This document shows positions 4,869 through 5,593 of a stretch of 5,593 bases of DNA, in pieces. Source of the DNA: Gammaproteobacteria bacterium (GTDB taxonomy: Bacteria > Pseudomonadota > Gammaproteobacteria > Steroidobacterales > Rariloculaceae); the NCBI GenBank assembly GCA_004357505.1, contig SMWC01000006.1, forward strand, positions 1-5,593, in the 5' to 3' direction. A program made the position numbers and the translations under genes. The notes under the pieces were generated by a model. It worked only from the letters and a program-made list of their open reading frames with translations, ran no database searches and was not told where the DNA came from. Numbering within the stretch: position 1 is the first letter of the stretch; each line of letters opens with the position of its first letter.

Positions 4869-5593
4869 TCAAGCGGCCTCTGGCGACGTAGTTGGCCCGG
4901 TGGATTCCGTAGCGGAATCGCCTTCCGTTACCCAGAGCTCTACCAGTTCGTATCCCAATACCAGAACCACCGCGCCGACGAACAGGCCGACGATGCCCGA
5001 GAGAAGCATGCCGCCGATCGCACCGAGCAGGACCACGAGCATCGGCACGTCCATGCCTCGGCCAAGCAGTAAGGGTTTCAAGACGGCGTCACTGAAACTC
5101 GCGAGGACGCTCCAGATCGCGAACAGGGTAGCCGTCAGCGGATCGGCAACCGAGAAAACGTACACGATGATCGGGCCGAGAACCAGTATCGGCGGCAATT
5201 GGATGATCGCGAGCACCAACACCAAGAACATCCAAATGCCGGCAGCGGGAACGCCTGCGGCCACGAGACCGACCGCGGCCAATATCGACTGGATGACCGC
5301 TACTCCGAGCACGCCTTGTGCCACGCTGCGCACCGTCGCTTCGGATAATGCCATGAGCTTGGGCCCGCGGGGACCGACGAGCCGATTCACGACGGCCCGC
5401 GTGCCGGCCACGCTCGCATCGGCACTTGCCAGGAAGAGTCCCGCGATGATGATAGATAAGATCATCTGAATTATCCCGCTACCTATGCCTGCGGCAGCAC
5501 CGACCAACGCGTTGCGCAAGCCTTCGAGTTGCGGTGCGTACTTCTCCGCCACCGCAGTCAGACTTTCCGACGCGAGCTGCCAGGCCGAGTAGA
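4869..5593 (-). CDS. AI-2E family transporter (PF01594-type membrane protein), 5' end outside the window
   Basis: The frame is open from the right edge (first full codon at 5591) to TGA at 4871-4869. It gives about 240 visible residues of a family that is usually near 350, so roughly the first third is missing. A GTG at 5552 is not the real start, because the frame continues upstream as YSAWQLASESLTA. The visible part starts with a soluble helix (EKYAPQLEGLRNAL), followed by several hydrophobic spans: IIQMILSIIIAGLFLA, then VLGVAVIQSILAAVGLVAAG, then MFLVLVLAIIQLPPILVLGP. The family hallmark comes near the end: SDAVLKPLLLGRG, then PMLVVLLGAIGGMLLSGIVG, then LFVGAVVLVLGYEL. The tail is hydrophilic (from TEGDSATES to TSPEAA). 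Members are polytopic inner-membrane proteins. Some have been linked to autoinducer-2 export or Na+(Li+)/H+ antiport, but most have no known substrate, and nothing here decides it. Confidence 0.92.
   Translation of the reverse strand, partial: YSAWQLASESLTAVAEKYAPQLEGLRNALVGAAAGIGSGIIQMILSIIIAGLFLASADASVAGTRAVVNRLVGPRGPKLMALSEATVRSVAQGVLGVAVIQSILAAVGLVAAGVPAAGIWMFLVLVLAIIQLPPILVLGPIIVYVFSVADPLTATLFAIWSVLASFSDAVLKPLLLGRGMDVPMLVVLLGAIGGMLLSGIVGLFVGAVVLVLGYELVELWVTEGDSATESTGPTTSPEAA

Noticed and set aside
4900..5469. A 189-residue + strand open frame rich in Thr, Ser and Pro
   Set aside because: It is the reverse reading of the AI-2E membrane protein; the low-complexity composition is what antisense hydrophobic codons produce.

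Overview
The window is GC-rich (roughly 60%), densely coded bacterial chromosome. The EtfA tail, an AraC regulator with an Arabinose_bd-type N-terminus, a Spy/CpxP-like small periplasmic protein and a cardiolipin-synthase remnant with proteobacterial-type termini all suggest a free-living proteobacterium, most likely a gammaproteobacterium. I cannot name a genus. I see no tRNA, rRNA, CRISPR array, transposase or phage gene.

Layout. The 3' end of etfA (+) enters from the left edge. A short gap with a 10-bp direct repeat at 21-bp spacing leads to two small overlapping + strand genes of unknown function (229-468 and 461-916). Nine bases further on, and convergent to them, lies an alpha/beta hydrolase on the - strand (926-2413). 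Its frame is broken by one in-frame TAA at 1409-1411. Divergent from it, at 2483-2664, are only the first ~33 and last ~27 codons of a cardiolipin synthase, joined directly and out of frame. An intact AraC-family regulator follows (2707-3708), flanked on both sides by the same 12-bp sequence. Next come a small secreted helical protein (3851-4357) and, 34 bp behind it with a near-perfect Shine-Dalgarno, the signal peptide and N-terminal region of what looks like an MscS-type channel protein. That reading frame stops after 131 codons without any channel domain. The right end holds the C-terminal two thirds of an AI-2E family membrane protein on the - strand, running off the edge.

The main result is that three neighbouring envelope/lipid-related genes are damaged in three different ways: a nonsense codon in the hydrolase, a large internal deletion in cls, and 3' loss in the MscS-like gene. 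The AraC gene and the Spy-like gene between them look whole. This is either genuine local gene decay or an assembly problem, and read-level data would separate the two. I did not find a convincing new multi-gene system. The two uncharacterised small genes behind etfA are the only intact genes of wholly unknown function.
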